Assembly (NCBI GenBank): GCA_949294185.1
Contig: CASFGA010000002.1
Span: forward strand, 248,001-312,000
DNA from: an uncultured Bacteroides sp.
Lineage (GTDB): Bacteria; Bacteroidota; Bacteroidia; Bacteroidales; Bacteroidaceae
Length of the DNA stretch: 64,000 bases
Direction: 5' to 3'
Positions 52,105 to 61,678 of the stretch are shown here, piece by piece. The position numbers and the translations under genes are program-made. Below the pieces are notes generated by a model. It was not told where the DNA came from. It saw only the letters and a list, made by a program, of their open reading frames with translations, and made no database searches. Numbering within the stretch: position 1 is the first letter of the stretch; each line of letters starts with the position of its first letter.

Positions 52105-53913
52105 TCATTCTGCCTTCAACGCCTCGTCGATGGCCGCAATTTTCTTCGACACCAGTTCCAGGTCGGCTTTCAGCCGCTCAATCTTGCGGGTAATCTCGCC
52201 CACCAGCGTGTTCCCCTTCTTCGATGACGAATTGAGGAATCCCAGATTGTTCTCGTAAGTCTGGATGTCGCCCTTCAGTGCCTCGTAGGTGCGCACCAGC
52301 TTTTCGCGGTCGCGGTAGAGACTGTTCTCGCTGTTTCCGCCGATGTTCGACTTGAAGCTGCTCAGCTTCTTCTCCACAGCCGAAAGGTTCAGCTTGTCGA
52401 ACAGCCGGTCAACCAGCGAGCGGTATTCCTTATACACGCGGTCTTTCTCCTTGAAGGGCACGAAACCTATCTCGTTCCACTCCTTCATCAGCGCACGGGT
52501 CTTTTCGGCCGTAGCCTCATCGGTGGTGCCCGAAGCGTCGAGCGCGGCAAGCTGCTTGATGATTTCGTCTTTTCTGGCCAGATTCTCTACCTCGGCCGAA
52601 CGCTGTGACGAGGTTGCCTTGTTCTTCTGCTCGAAGAAATAGTCGCACGCTCCGATGAAGCGCTTCCATACGGCGTCGGAATGCTTCTTCGACACCGGCC
52701 CTATGGTCTTCCATTCCTTTTGCAGGCGGGTGAGGACTTCGGCCGTCTCCTTCCAGTCGGTGCTGTCTTTCAGCGCCTCGGCCTTTTCGCAAAGCTCCTT
52801 CTTCTTCTCCAGGTTCTTTGCCATGTTTTCCTTTATCTGCTTGAAGAAGGCTGCCTTGCGGCGGAAGAACTCGTCGCAGGCGGCGCGGAAGCGCTCGAAT
52901 ATCTTCACGTTCATCTTCTGCGGGGCATAGCCGATGGTCTTCCACTTAGCCTGCAGGGCGAGCACCTCCTGAGTCTTGTCTTCCCAGTCCTTGAAGGTGG
53001 TGAAGGTGTCATATTCCATCGCCTCCACGATTTCGCAGATGACGGTCTTCTGGTCAAGGTTGTTCTGCTCCTTCTCCTTCAGCTCCTCGAAGTGCTGCTG
53101 ATGGCGGCGGTTCACCACCGTCGACGCTGCCTTGAAGCGCGCCCACAGTCCCTCACGCAGCTCCTTGGCCACCGGGCCGATGCCGCGGAACTCCTGATGC
53201 AGCTTCTGCAACTGGTGGAAGGCCGAAACCACATCGGGCTCTTCGGCCAGCTTCTCGGCCGCCTCGCACAGATGGGTCTTCAGCTCCAGATTCTTCTTGA
53301 AGTCGTATTCGCGGAACTCGTTGTTGAGCTTCACCATGTCATAAAACTTCTCGCTGTATAGCTGATAGTTGCGGAACAGCTCGTTCTGCCGTCCGGCAGG
53401 CACCTGCCCCGTTTCGTTCCACTCCTGCTGCAGCTGCTTGAATTCGTTGTATATCTTGTTGGTATCCTCGTTTGAGTCGGTAAGCTGCTTCATCTTTTCA
53501 AGGATGTCCAGCTTCTTCTTCAGATTCTCTTCCTTCTCCTGCTCCTGGGCAGCCAGCATCACGCTCCGCTTTTCCTTGATGGAACCCATCACCTGCTTGA
53601 ATTCCTCTTCCAGGGCGGCCGAGGGCGACACGAACTCTTCGGGCTTTCCCCCGCCCTCTACAAAGGCCTTGCGCGCAGCTTCCTGGTCTGCCTTATATGA
53701 TTTGTAAAATGACTGCTTCAACTGGTCGATTTCCTGTTTGTCAGCATTGCAGGCATCCTGGTCAATCTCCTTCAGGCGGGCGATGACCTCTTCCGGGGTC
53801 TTGACCGGCGGGATGACGCTTTCTGCTTCTTCAACAGTAGGAACCGAAGTCACGGGTGTTTTCTCCTCTGCCGGGACTTCAGCCAACGGGCTATTAGTTT
53901 CGTTCACTTCCAT
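52105..53913 (-). CDS. DUF349 repeat protein
   Basis: A 602-residue, highly charged, almost entirely helical protein with about five tandem DUF349 repeats between residues ~130 and 540. Each has the pattern W-K-x-I-G then (F/W)-(R/K)-x-F-(R/I)-x-A-C-D, for example LQAKWKTIGYAPQK, FERFRAACDEFFRRK, LQKEWKTIGPVSKK and WKRFIGACDYFFEQK. The ends are coiled coil, and the first ~60 residues are acidic and disordered. DUF349 proteins are widespread but lack an agreed function; links to ribosome-associated or RNA-related stress roles have been suggested for distant relatives. Single gene with its own terminator. Confidence 0.92.
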   Translation of the reverse strand: MEVNETNSPLAEVPAEEKTPVTSVPTVEEAESVIPPVKTPEEVIARLKEIDQDACNADKQEIDQLKQSFYKSYKADQEAARKAFVEGGGKPEEFVSPSAALEEEFKQVMGSIKEKRSVMLAAQEQEKEENLKKKLDILEKMKQLTDSNEDTNKIYNEFKQLQQEWNETGQVPAGRQNELFRNYQLYSEKFYDMVKLNNEFREYDFKKNLELKTHLCEAAEKLAEEPDVVSAFHQLQKLHQEFRGIGPVAKELREGLWARFKAASTVVNRRHQQHFEELKEKEQNNLDQKTVICEIVEAMEYDTFTTFKDWEDKTQEVLALQAKWKTIGYAPQKMNVKIFERFRAACDEFFRRKAAFFKQIKENMAKNLEKKKELCEKAEALKDSTDWKETAEVLTRLQKEWKTIGPVSKKHSDAVWKRFIGACDYFFEQKNKATSSQRSAEVENLARKDEIIKQLAALDASGTTDEATAEKTRALMKEWNEIGFVPFKEKDRVYKEYRSLVDRLFDKLNLSAVEKKLSSFKSNIGGNSENSLYRDREKLVRTYEALKGDIQTYENNLGFLNSSSKKGNTLVGEITRKIERLKADLELVSKKIAAIDEALKAE

Positions 53914-54160
53914 CGTATATTAGATTTTAAAGAATTGTCTTCACTCACTAAAGTTACAAATTAAAGAAATAAAATCTGATTTTCATATTTTTTTGCTGTT
54001 TTTTTTAAGAACCCGTTTAATTTTTGCTCAGCGACATTCTTATCGCAGCAAGTTTCACCATCTCTTCAGCCAGACTGAACGTGGCTTCGCCGTCCCGACA
54101 AAGCCTCCTGCAACTGCAAGTGCCAATGAGGGTCATCAGAGGACTGACATATCCCGGCTT
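53914..54160. other. Gap between the DUF349 gene and the GH78 gene
   Basis: AT-rich near 53940-54005, likely the DUF349 promoter region, then ordinary sequence. No gene, clear terminator or repeat seen. Confidence 0.4.
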
Positions 54161-56740
54161 TTACAGCTTTACGCTCACAGTGTAAGTGCCCGGACTGTAT
54201 TCTCTGCCTGCCGTTTCACCGGGCAGCGTGACATAAGCCGTCGCTCCTTCCGGAACGGTAAATGTCCACTGCCACGTATCGCCTTCATACTTCCAGGAGC
54301 TTTTGACAAGTCCTGCTGCCGACCGGTATTCGGCAGTGAGGTGGCCCAAACGGCGATCGGGCACAGGTCGCATGATGATGCGGCGGAAACCCGGCTGCGA
54401 AGGATCGGCGGCGATACCCGCTGCTGTTTCCCACAGCCATTCGCATACACAGCCGTAAGCGTAGTGGTTGAACGAATTCATGCCGCGGGGGCCCATGCCT
54501 TTATCGGTCATATAACTGTTCCAGCGTTCCCAGATGGTGGTGGCTCCATTGTCGACAGAATAGAGCCATGACGGGTTTCTACGCTGGAAGAGAAGTTCGT
54601 AGGCAATGTCTGACATGCCGTTTTCGGTCAGTGTGGGCATCAGAATGGAGGTTCCCAAAAAACCGGTCTGCAGGCAATTGTCGTGTTCCTTGAAGTTCTG
54701 GCGCAGGCGGGCGATCATGCGTTCCTTTGCTTCGCCTTCCAGAATGTTGTTCTTCAGGGCAAACAAGGCAGGAGTCTGCATGGTGTTCAGGATGGCGGTT
54801 TTAAACTTGCCTTCGGGAGTAAAGAACTGCCGGCGTATGTACTCTCGTGCCTCATCGGCCATGGATTCATAACGCGAAGCGTCGCGTCCGGTGGCTTCTG
54901 CCATATCACGCATCATGCCGGCATCTATCAGCCAATAGCAGGCACTCAAGTAGTTCCAGTAATCCACAGCCTCCGGAAGAGGGCCTTCCGGACCGAAGGC
55001 ATGTCCGCTACAGCTTTCCAGCGGTTCATAGCTCAGCCAGTCTGCCCATTGATAATTCCCGTTTTCGTTTCTAAGGGCATTGTGGTCGTACTTCGTTTCT
55101 GCCACGTGGTTCATGAAACGTTCCATCGACTCCCACGACTCCTCAATGACTTGCCTGTCGCCAAACTGTTTCCAGACAACCCACGGCACGATGACTCCTG
55201 CGTCGGCCCAGCCAAGACGCATCATCTCCTGGTCTCCGCATCCGTACTGTGCAAAAGGAGCCACGCCGGGATAGCCGCCTGCGGGCGACTGTGTGTCGCG
55301 CAAGTCTTGCAGCCACTTATGGAAGAAGCGGCTCGTGTTGGCAAAGAAGGTGCCCGTTTCGGCAAACACCTGTGTGTCGGCCGTCCACCCCAAGCGCTCG
55401 TTGCGCTGCGGACAGTCGGTGGGAACGGACAAGTAGTTGGACAGCTGTCCCCAATAAGTATTTGAGATGAGCTTGTTTACCAGTTCATTTCCCGTAGTGA
55501 TGCGTCCCGTTTCCATTTCTTTGGAGACAGAGGTAACGGGGACACTACGCATCTGCTTGATCGTTACCGGGCCTGTAACCGTGATTGAGAGGAAACGATA
55601 ACCGAAGAATGTATTCCGCGGACGGTAAGAGACCGGCTTCTCACTTGCCGCAAAAGTATAGTCGAGCATCATGCCCGTGTCCGGGATGCGGAGATTAAGG
55701 CGGTGCACACTCCCTTCCGGGCCGTCCATGCCCCTGCTCTTCGCTCCATTCCCGTCGTTGAGCAGTTCCGACGTTATGCAATGAAGCGTTGTACCCTCCT
55801 CTGCCTGGAACAGGAATTCCGGCACTGCGGCCGCATTCTGCCCGAAGTCTACCACCAAGTTCTCACCCGGATTCACCTGCACAGGCTCTCCCTCTGCAAA
55901 TTCTTTCTTAATGACCACCTTACCATAGGCATCTTCACTCTGCCCTGTCACTTCCTGCCAGATGTAGGCTTTTACAGGTGCAAGTGCGATGTCAGGGCGC
56001 ATATAGATTTCCGCGCCGTTGTTGGGACGGATCTGCCCTTGAAATTCGCGGTTTATTTCCGGTCTGGAGAGCCGTTCGGGTGTGAGGAAGCCCTGTGCCT
56101 CACGAGCGTCGTAGACTTCCCCGTCAAAGATGGCTGCATGCTTTACCGGCCCGGCTATACCTGCCTGCCATGTGTCGGCATTTGTTCCAAAGAAACGTAC
56201 CGTCCCGTCTGTATAGCTCACACGCAATACGCCACGAAATGCGCATTTCGTTCCAAACATGCCTTGACTTCCTGCAGGTGTGACAATCTTGTCGCCCCAC
56301 CATCCAGGGGTTACCTGTGCGGCCAACTGGTTCGTAGCTCCCGAGCGTGTATCGAAAGCACCGGTGATATCATAAGTAAACGAACGTTTGGTCTTGAACG
56401 GATGGGTAAATCCCGGTTTGAGCACTTCATCGCCGACAAGCGTTCCATTGACATACAAATCGTAGACACCCAGCCCCACAGTCATCCATTCTGCGCGCTC
56501 CACCTCTCTTTCATTGGTCAGCGTGGACACAAACCAACTGGCACCGTCTGCCGCACGCGCACCATCGTTTACGATGCCCGTCACGACAGGAGCATCGGCC
56601 ACCGAAATCCACTCCGAATTTTTCCACGCTCCGTCATCGAGCGCACCAATCAGTTTTCCTGAGTTATTCTTGCCGGCAGTGCTGCAAGCTGTCAACATTG
56701 CAAACACCGCACAATAAAGCATTTGTCTGTAGTTCATCAT
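54161..56740 (-). CDS. GH78 family alpha-L-rhamnosidase, lipoprotein
   Basis: An 859-residue exported enzyme that releases L-rhamnose from pectin side chains or plant glycosides. The lipoprotein signal is MLYCAVFAMLTACSTAG (lipid Cys near residue 19). N-terminal beta-sandwich domains with VDLYVNG-type jelly-roll motifs (LYVNGTLVGDEVLKPGFTHP) precede the (alpha/alpha)6 catalytic domain, whose signature PTDCPQRNERLGWTADTQVF contains the general acid Glu candidate. ERWNSYMTDKGMGPRGMNSF and GFRRIIMRPVPDRRLGHLTA mark the end of the catalytic domain and the C-terminal sandwich. The gene stands alone between the DUF349 and mgtE genes; substrate detail is not inferable. Confidence 0.92.
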   Translation of the reverse strand: MMNYRQMLYCAVFAMLTACSTAGKNNSGKLIGALDDGAWKNSEWISVADAPVVTGIVNDGARAADGASWFVSTLTNEREVERAEWMTVGLGVYDLYVNGTLVGDEVLKPGFTHPFKTKRSFTYDITGAFDTRSGATNQLAAQVTPGWWGDKIVTPAGSQGMFGTKCAFRGVLRVSYTDGTVRFFGTNADTWQAGIAGPVKHAAIFDGEVYDAREAQGFLTPERLSRPEINREFQGQIRPNNGAEIYMRPDIALAPVKAYIWQEVTGQSEDAYGKVVIKKEFAEGEPVQVNPGENLVVDFGQNAAAVPEFLFQAEEGTTLHCITSELLNDGNGAKSRGMDGPEGSVHRLNLRIPDTGMMLDYTFAASEKPVSYRPRNTFFGYRFLSITVTGPVTIKQMRSVPVTSVSKEMETGRITTGNELVNKLISNTYWGQLSNYLSVPTDCPQRNERLGWTADTQVFAETGTFFANTSRFFHKWLQDLRDTQSPAGGYPGVAPFAQYGCGDQEMMRLGWADAGVIVPWVVWKQFGDRQVIEESWESMERFMNHVAETKYDHNALRNENGNYQWADWLSYEPLESCSGHAFGPEGPLPEAVDYWNYLSACYWLIDAGMMRDMAEATGRDASRYESMADEAREYIRRQFFTPEGKFKTAILNTMQTPALFALKNNILEGEAKERMIARLRQNFKEHDNCLQTGFLGTSILMPTLTENGMSDIAYELLFQRRNPSWLYSVDNGATTIWERWNSYMTDKGMGPRGMNSFNHYAYGCVCEWLWETAAGIAADPSQPGFRRIIMRPVPDRRLGHLTAEYRSAAGLVKSSWKYEGDTWQWTFTVPEGATAYVTLPGETAGREYSPGTYTVSVKL

Positions 56741-56774
56741 ATCCTATCATTAAATCCGTTTTCCGAGACGCTTC

Positions 56775-58118
56775 CTACGACAGCAGCACGGTGATGCCCA
56801 TATACATCAGCATGCCGATGATGTCGTTGGTAATGGAGATGAAGGGGCCGGTGGCAATGGCCGGGTCCACCTTCAGCTTTTCGAGCGTAAGGGGCACCAG
56901 CGTGCCGAATATGGAAGCGAACATCACCACAGCAAACAGGCTGATGGAGACCGAATAGCTGACCGTAGCCTCGGCACCGAAGCGCACGACATTGTAGACA
57001 TAGACCAGCATGGAAATGATTGTGGCGTTGATAAGCGCCACGACCGACTCCTTCACCACCTGCCGGAAGGTGTTTTCGGCGTTGAGCGAACTGTTGGCCA
57101 GTCCCTGCACCACGATGGCCGATGACTGCGTCCCCACGTTTCCTCCCGTTCCTCCGATAAGGGGGATGTAGAGCGCCATCTCCGGATGGGCGGCGAATGT
57201 GGTGTCGAAATTGCCCAGAATCATCGAGTTGCCGATACCGCCCAGCATCCCGATGAGCAGCCAGGGAAGCCGGGCCGTGGTCTGGCGGAACACATTGTCG
57301 TCCGTCTCCACATCCTGCGACAGACCGGAAGCCAACTGATAGTCGCGCTCCGCCTGCTCGCGCACCTCGTCCATCACGTCGTCGACCGTGATGCGCCCCA
57401 CCAGACGCCCGATGCTGTCCACCACGGGGACGGCCACCAGGTCATACTTCTCGATGGTCTGCACCACCTCTTCGATGGGGGTGTCCACATGCACGGAGAT
57501 AGGGTCTTTCTTCATCACATGCTTCACCTTCGAGACAGACGGACTGGTAATCATCTTCTTCAGGGGGAACACGCCGCGCAGACGCTCGTCGTCGTCCACC
57601 ACATATACATAATATATCTCGTCCATCTCCTCGGCCTGGATGCGCATCTCGCGCAGGCATTCGGGCATACTCCAGTTTTCGTTCACAATCACCATCTCCG
57701 TACCCATCAGACCGCCGGCGGTGTCTTCGTCATACTTCAGCAGGTCGACGATATCGCCCGCCTGCTCGATGTCCTCGATGTGCGAGAGCACCTCCTCCTG
57801 CTTGTCCTCATCCATCTCGCGGATGATGTCCACCGCATCGTCGGAGTCCATGTAGTCCACAAACCGCTTGGCGATGGTCTCCGAAGGCAGGATGTCAAGG
57901 AAACGCTTGCGGGCGTCCTCGTCCATCTCGATCAGCACATCGGCCGCCGTCTCGTTGTCGAGCAGCAGATAGACCGAGCGCGCCTCTTCCGCATCCAGCT
58001 CGTTGCACAGCTCCGCAATGTCGGCCGGATGCAGGTCACGCAGAATCTCCTTCAGCCTGTCGGACTCCTTCCGCTCGATCAGATCGGAGACTTCTTTCAG
58101 CAAATCATCGTTGTTCAT
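56775..58118 (-). CDS. mgtE: MgtE family magnesium transporter
   Basis: A 447-residue Mg2+ channel. The N-domain (LRDLHPADIAELCNELDAEE, LDILPSETIAKRFVDYMDSD) is an acidic helical sensor. Two CBS domains follow at about 135-255 (KKMITSPSVSKVKHVMKKDP, KYDLVAVPVVDSIGRLVGRI), and then five transmembrane helices from ~280 with PLIGGTGGNVGTQSSAIVVQ and the pore-lining PLTLEKLKVDPAIATGPFIS. Cytoplasmic Mg2+ binding to the N and CBS domains closes the channel. The gene starts inside the last 4 bp of rsmA, so the two are translated together. Confidence 0.96.
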   Translation of the reverse strand: MNNDDLLKEVSDLIERKESDRLKEILRDLHPADIAELCNELDAEEARSVYLLLDNETAADVLIEMDEDARKRFLDILPSETIAKRFVDYMDSDDAVDIIREMDEDKQEEVLSHIEDIEQAGDIVDLLKYDEDTAGGLMGTEMVIVNENWSMPECLREMRIQAEEMDEIYYVYVVDDDERLRGVFPLKKMITSPSVSKVKHVMKKDPISVHVDTPIEEVVQTIEKYDLVAVPVVDSIGRLVGRITVDDVMDEVREQAERDYQLASGLSQDVETDDNVFRQTTARLPWLLIGMLGGIGNSMILGNFDTTFAAHPEMALYIPLIGGTGGNVGTQSSAIVVQGLANSSLNAENTFRQVVKESVVALINATIISMLVYVYNVVRFGAEATVSYSVSISLFAVVMFASIFGTLVPLTLEKLKVDPAIATGPFISITNDIIGMLMYMGITVLLS

Positions 58119-58900
58119 ACTTGCAATGCTTTTTCAACCCGGTTGGTCAGCCCGATGAAATCCTCCACCGAAAGCTGCTCGGGACGTTTGTCGAATATCG
58201 GATCCGCACAGAGCGGATTCGCCCGGTCAAGAACGGGCGATATGGAGTTGCGCAGCGTCTTGCGCCGCTGGTTGAACGTGGTCTTGACTATCTGGCGGAA
58301 AAGCTTCTCGTTGCAGCCCAGCTCCCGCGTGTCGTTGCGCGTCATGCGGATGACCGCGCTCTTCACCTTGGGAGGCGGATTGAACACGTGCTCATCGACC
58401 GTAAAGAGATACTCCACGCTGTACCACGCCTGAACCAACACGCTCAGGATGCCGTAGGTCTTCTTTCCGGGACGCGCCGCCATCCGCTCGGCCACCTCCT
58501 TCTGCACCATGCCCGTGCAGCAGGGTATGAGGTCTTTATACTCCAGCATCTTGAAGAATATCTGACTGGAGATGTTGTACGGATAGTTGCCGGTCAGCAC
58601 GAAGGGACTTCCCCCGAACACCTCGTCGAGCCTCATCTTCAGGAAATCCTGCTCGATGATGCCTTCCCCGAGCTGCGGGAAATGCTCGCGCAGATAGGCC
58701 ACCGACTCGAAGTCAAGCTCCACCACCTTCAGCGGGCGGCCCTTGGGCAGCAGATACTGCGTGAGCACGCCCATGCCCGGCCCCACTTCAAGCACGGGGA
58801 TGTCCGGACAGGCGTCCACCGTGTCGGCTATGTCCTGCGCCACACGCAAATCCTTCAAGAAGTGCTGTCCTAAAAACTTTTTGGGTCTGACTAATTTCAT
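58115..58900 (-). CDS. rsmA: 16S rRNA adenine dimethyltransferase RsmA (KsgA)
   Basis: Dimethylates two adjacent adenines in the 3' hairpin of 16S rRNA (A1518/A1519 in E. coli numbering) late in 30S assembly; loss gives kasugamycin resistance. From the ATG at 58900 (MKLVRPKKFLGQHFLKDLRV) it has 261 residues, as expected. SAM motif I is VLEVGPGMGVLTQYL; the catalytic motif IV is VLTGNYPYNISSQIFFKML; PPKVKSAVIRMTRN and FNQRRKTLRNSI are C-terminal landmarks. An earlier in-frame start at 58972 adds non-family residues and is rejected. First gene of an operon with mgtE. Confidence 0.97.
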   Translation of the reverse strand: MKLVRPKKFLGQHFLKDLRVAQDIADTVDACPDIPVLEVGPGMGVLTQYLLPKGRPLKVVELDFESVAYLREHFPQLGEGIIEQDFLKMRLDEVFGGSPFVLTGNYPYNISSQIFFKMLEYKDLIPCCTGMVQKEVAERMAARPGKKTYGILSVLVQAWYSVEYLFTVDEHVFNPPPKVKSAVIRMTRNDTRELGCNEKLFRQIVKTTFNQRRKTLRNSISPVLDRANPLCADPIFDKRPEQLSVEDFIGLTNRVEKALQV

Positions 58901-58933
58901 TCCGTAAAATTTAAGTTTGTTCCGCCAAGATAT

Positions 58934-58941
58934 TATCTTTG
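58934..58941 (+). promoter_or_regulatory. Bacteroidetes-type -7 box for the flippase-like gene
   Basis: TATCTTTG followed by CAGT, 65 bp upstream of the proposed TTG start at 59007. Confidence 0.6.
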
Positions 58942-59006
58942 CAGTCTGTGCGACCGCTTTTGCTCGACGCAAAGGTAAGCATTAATCTGAAAAAAAACGA
59001 CTGATT

Positions 59007-60026
59007 TTGAAACGAACTGAACTAAAAAGTATAGCGGGCAAGGGCTTGCAGATGGCTTTTCCGCTGCTGCTGGGCGCCGCCATCCTGGCATGGACTTACC
59101 ACGGATTCGACTTCCGGAGCGTGTGGAGCGTGCTCGGCAGCGGCACCGACTACGGATGGCTGCTCTTCTCGCTGGTGTTCGGCGTGTTCGGACACCTGTT
59201 CCGCGGATGGCGGTGGATGCAGACGCTCGCACCGCTGGGCGAACATCCCCGCCCGTCCAACTGCGTATATGCGGTGTTCGTGTCGTATGCCGCCAATCTG
59301 GTCATCCCCCGTGTGGGAGAGGTGTCGCGCTGCGGCATACTGGCGAAATACGACGGCGTGTCCTTCTCCAAGTCCCTGGGGACGGTGGTGACCGAACGCC
59401 TCATCGACACGCTCTGCGTGCTGCTGATAACGGGCTTCACCCTGCTCATACAGTCGCGCGTGTTTGCCGCCTTCTTCCAGAAGACGGGCACGAACGCCTC
59501 GTTCCTGACCGGACTGTTCACCTCGACCAACTTCTACATCACGCTGCTGTGCATCGCCGCCCTGCTCATATTGGCTTTTTTTCTCGTGCGAAACCTGACC
59601 GTCTTCGCCCGGGTAAGGGGCATCATCAACAATGTGTGGACAGGATGCCGGTCTCTGCGCGATGTCAAGAATCTGCCCCTGTTCATCCTCTATACCGCCG
59701 CCATCTGGGTATGCTACTTCCTGCAGTTCTACGTAAGCCTGTTCTGCTTCGACTTCTCGTCAGATCTGGGCATCGTGCCCGCCCTGGTGATGTTTGTGGT
59801 AGGCAGCATAGCCGTAGCCGTCCCCACGCCCAACGGAGCCGGCCCATGGCACTTCGCCGTCATCACGATGATGATGATGTATGGCGCGGGCAAGGAAGAG
59901 GCCGGGATATTCGCCCTGCTCGTTCACGGCATCCAGACCCTGCTGCTGGTTCTGCTCGGCATCTACGGACTGGTGGCTCTGCCGCTTACGAACAAGGGGC
60001 GGAAGGAGACTTCCGGCATTTCATGA
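59007..60026 (+). CDS. Flippase-like (LPG synthase transmembrane/UPF0104) membrane protein, TTG start
   Basis: A 339-residue integral membrane protein with about eight helices, matching the lysylphosphatidylglycerol-synthase transmembrane family: LFSLVFGVFGHLFRGWRWMQ, the conserved NLVIPRVGEVSRCGILAKYD near residue 95, VTERLIDTLCVLLI and VPTPNGAGPWHFAVI. Family members without the synthase domain are thought to translocate lipids. No ATG exists before residue 16 (MAFPLLL, 59052), but the 15 preceding residues (KRTELKSIAGKGLQ after the TTG) look like a genuine amphipathic N-terminus, so I take the TTG as start. TTG starts are uncommon, so this start is moderately certain. Confidence 0.85.
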   Translation: MKRTELKSIAGKGLQMAFPLLLGAAILAWTYHGFDFRSVWSVLGSGTDYGWLLFSLVFGVFGHLFRGWRWMQTLAPLGEHPRPSNCVYAVFVSYAANLVIPRVGEVSRCGILAKYDGVSFSKSLGTVVTERLIDTLCVLLITGFTLLIQSRVFAAFFQKTGTNASFLTGLFTSTNFYITLLCIAALLILAFFLVRNLTVFARVRGIINNVWTGCRSLRDVKNLPLFILYTAAIWVCYFLQFYVSLFCFDFSSDLGIVPALVMFVVGSIAVAVPTPNGAGPWHFAVITMMMMYGAGKEEAGIFALLVHGIQTLLLVLLGIYGLVALPLTNKGRKETSGIS

Positions 60027-60378
60027 TTCTCCACAGGAAAGAATGTTCCGATAGAAAGCAATGGCTTACTGAAACTTTTTTCACCACGCAAAAGTAAGTA
60101 CTTCTATCAAATCATAGGCAGATAGAAAGGCAAATATGCCTACCTATATTTAGTTTACTTTGGTTTAGCCTATATATAAACTAAACTGTATTTTCACTAT
60201 CTAACTAAACACAAAATATACAGCCAGAAGAGAACGTAACTCTATTACGTGTTTTCTCTTTTCGCAGCAATCCCATTTTATGAGAAACTTCTTATGAAAA
60301 CTCTATTTCTTTATTGTGTGAGTATTCAGATAAATATAGAACTACAATCTTTTACGAACAACTGTGTTTATCGGAAAA
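60027..60378. other. AT-rich gap after the flippase-like gene, with two inverted repeats
   Basis: No gene is supported. TTTAGTTTA (60149-60157) is repeated in inverse at 60177-60185 around a 19-bp spacer. At 60228-60260, AAGAGAA-CGTAA pairs with TTACG-TTCTCTT around CTCTA, a hairpin that could end transcripts from either side. GC content drops sharply here relative to the flanking gene, marking the start of the second accessory patch. Confidence 0.5.
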
Positions 60379-61377
60379 TCAGCAATAATCATCAATCGAA
60401 TCTCCTCCACTCCATTCTAACCCTTGTGCAAGAGTAAATTGCTTTTCCGCTCCTTCCTTTGTAAAGAACGTGTGTCCTGTATGAACAAATAGACCATTTT
60501 CATAAGTGATTTTTGCGAGTGCATAACGTTTGATAGCGGCCTCACCTTCGGACGACTCGGTCATCACATATAGAGATCGTTTGTCTTCGGAAAATCCGCT
60601 ATTGATTATCAATGATGCGCCATATTGATTTTGAGCAAAAATCTCTTTTCCTTTTAGGTTCTCTGCATAAGTAGCAAGTGGAGCATCGCCGACCTCTTGT
60701 GGGGTACACGGAAATTCAGAAAGTGTGCGCCAGTCGCGTTGTGCTGCCCCAGGCGTTAATGACATGATATAGTCCGGTTCTTCCGGTATTTCTTCGATAG
60801 GATTATACTTTGTAGATAACGGTTGATAAATCCACTCGCCTATTGATCCTCCAGAAGGCTGTTTATCGCTCATAGCCCATTCCAACAGATTTTTCAAACA
60901 CTGGTCTCCCTCTTCTTTAGTAACAGTCCGCATCCATCCGAAACCGGTGTTGGGTTGAATCATATCCCGATATTTTTCGGGATTGGCGAGAAATTCCTTT
61001 GCACTACAGCCACAGATATATTCAATCTTCTTTCGTGAAATAGGATTGAACAATACGTTTTCAAGTCTTGTAAGCCAGCGTAAATTCTCTATCCGATTGT
61101 TCTGACGATTAGTGTCTATATGGTCAACAACGTAAATCTTTGTGTCTCGAACCCCATAAAACGCCATTGCTACAATGATATGCACACGTGCTGAACCAAT
61201 CTCCATATATCCCGTTCTACTGTTAGGTCTACCGAAAGTCCATTGACAATCGGTTGGTCGCGGCCTCTTGCCTTCACGGGAATGCCGCCACACAGCCCCG
61301 TTATCACGAACCGAGTATCTCTCGCCTTTGTAAATGCATTCTTCTTCTCGAGTATAGTCATTGACATTTGGTTTCAT
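60379..61377 (-). CDS. HNH endonuclease-domain protein with uncharacterised C-terminal half
   Basis: A 332-residue protein. Residues ~1-130 resemble phage-type HNH proteins: YKGERYSVRDNGAVWRHSRE (an NUMOD-like lead-in), then VHIIVAMAFYG and the HNH core YVVDHIDTNRQNNRIENLRW, with His, Asn and Asn in the right spacing. The remaining ~200 residues (from about SAKEFLANPEKYRDMIQP to WSGGDSIDDYC) fit no family I know. It is not obviously homing within another gene. Codon use is AT-richer than the neighbouring core genes, which points to transfer. A broken small gene and a lipoprotein gene lie directly upstream on the same strand. Confidence 0.78.
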   Translation of the reverse strand: MKPNVNDYTREEECIYKGERYSVRDNGAVWRHSREGKRPRPTDCQWTFGRPNSRTGYMEIGSARVHIIVAMAFYGVRDTKIYVVDHIDTNRQNNRIENLRWLTRLENVLFNPISRKKIEYICGCSAKEFLANPEKYRDMIQPNTGFGWMRTVTKEEGDQCLKNLLEWAMSDKQPSGGSIGEWIYQPLSTKYNPIEEIPEEPDYIMSLTPGAAQRDWRTLSEFPCTPQEVGDAPLATYAENLKGKEIFAQNQYGASLIINSGFSEDKRSLYVMTESSEGEAAIKRYALAKITYENGLFVHTGHTFFTKEGAEKQFTLAQGLEWSGGDSIDDYC

Positions 61378-61401
61378 TTCACATATTCTTAAACAGTTTA
61401 T

Positions 61402-61669
61402 TTACTCAATTACGACAGCCGGAACAGCTTTAACCATTTCGTTTTTAGCGGTACATCAATACGTTCCTATTTGTCTCGCACATTTACCTGAAGGGATTTT
61501 GATTTTTTGTTCGTCATAATAAGACTTGTCATCGTAATTGACAAGCAAAACTAATATCCTATCAGAATAGAAAATCCCGCCAGTCCATACCAAAGCGACA
61601 TTCGGTGCCAGAAGTTGTTATGCATTCCCCTTTTATCATTAAAACAAGTAGGGATATAAACTTCTTCAT
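61402..61669 (-). pseudogene. Decayed small exported protein gene
   Basis: An ATG at 61669 starts MKKFISLLVLMIKGECITTS, a signal-peptide-like stretch, but that frame stops soon after. A second frame carries APNVALVWTGGIFYSDRILV, then NYDDKSYYDEQKIKIPSGKC and ARQIGTY, then a TGA, then TAKNEMVKAVPAVVIE and a stop at 61402. The protein reads sensibly if one frameshift (about 61600-61620) and one Arg-to-stop change (CGA to TGA) are undone. The PSGKCARQIGTY ending resembles C-termini of small phage or mobile-element proteins, but I cannot name the family. It begins 10 bp after the stop of the lipoprotein gene. Confidence 0.55.
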
Positions 61670-61678
61670 AATTACAGA

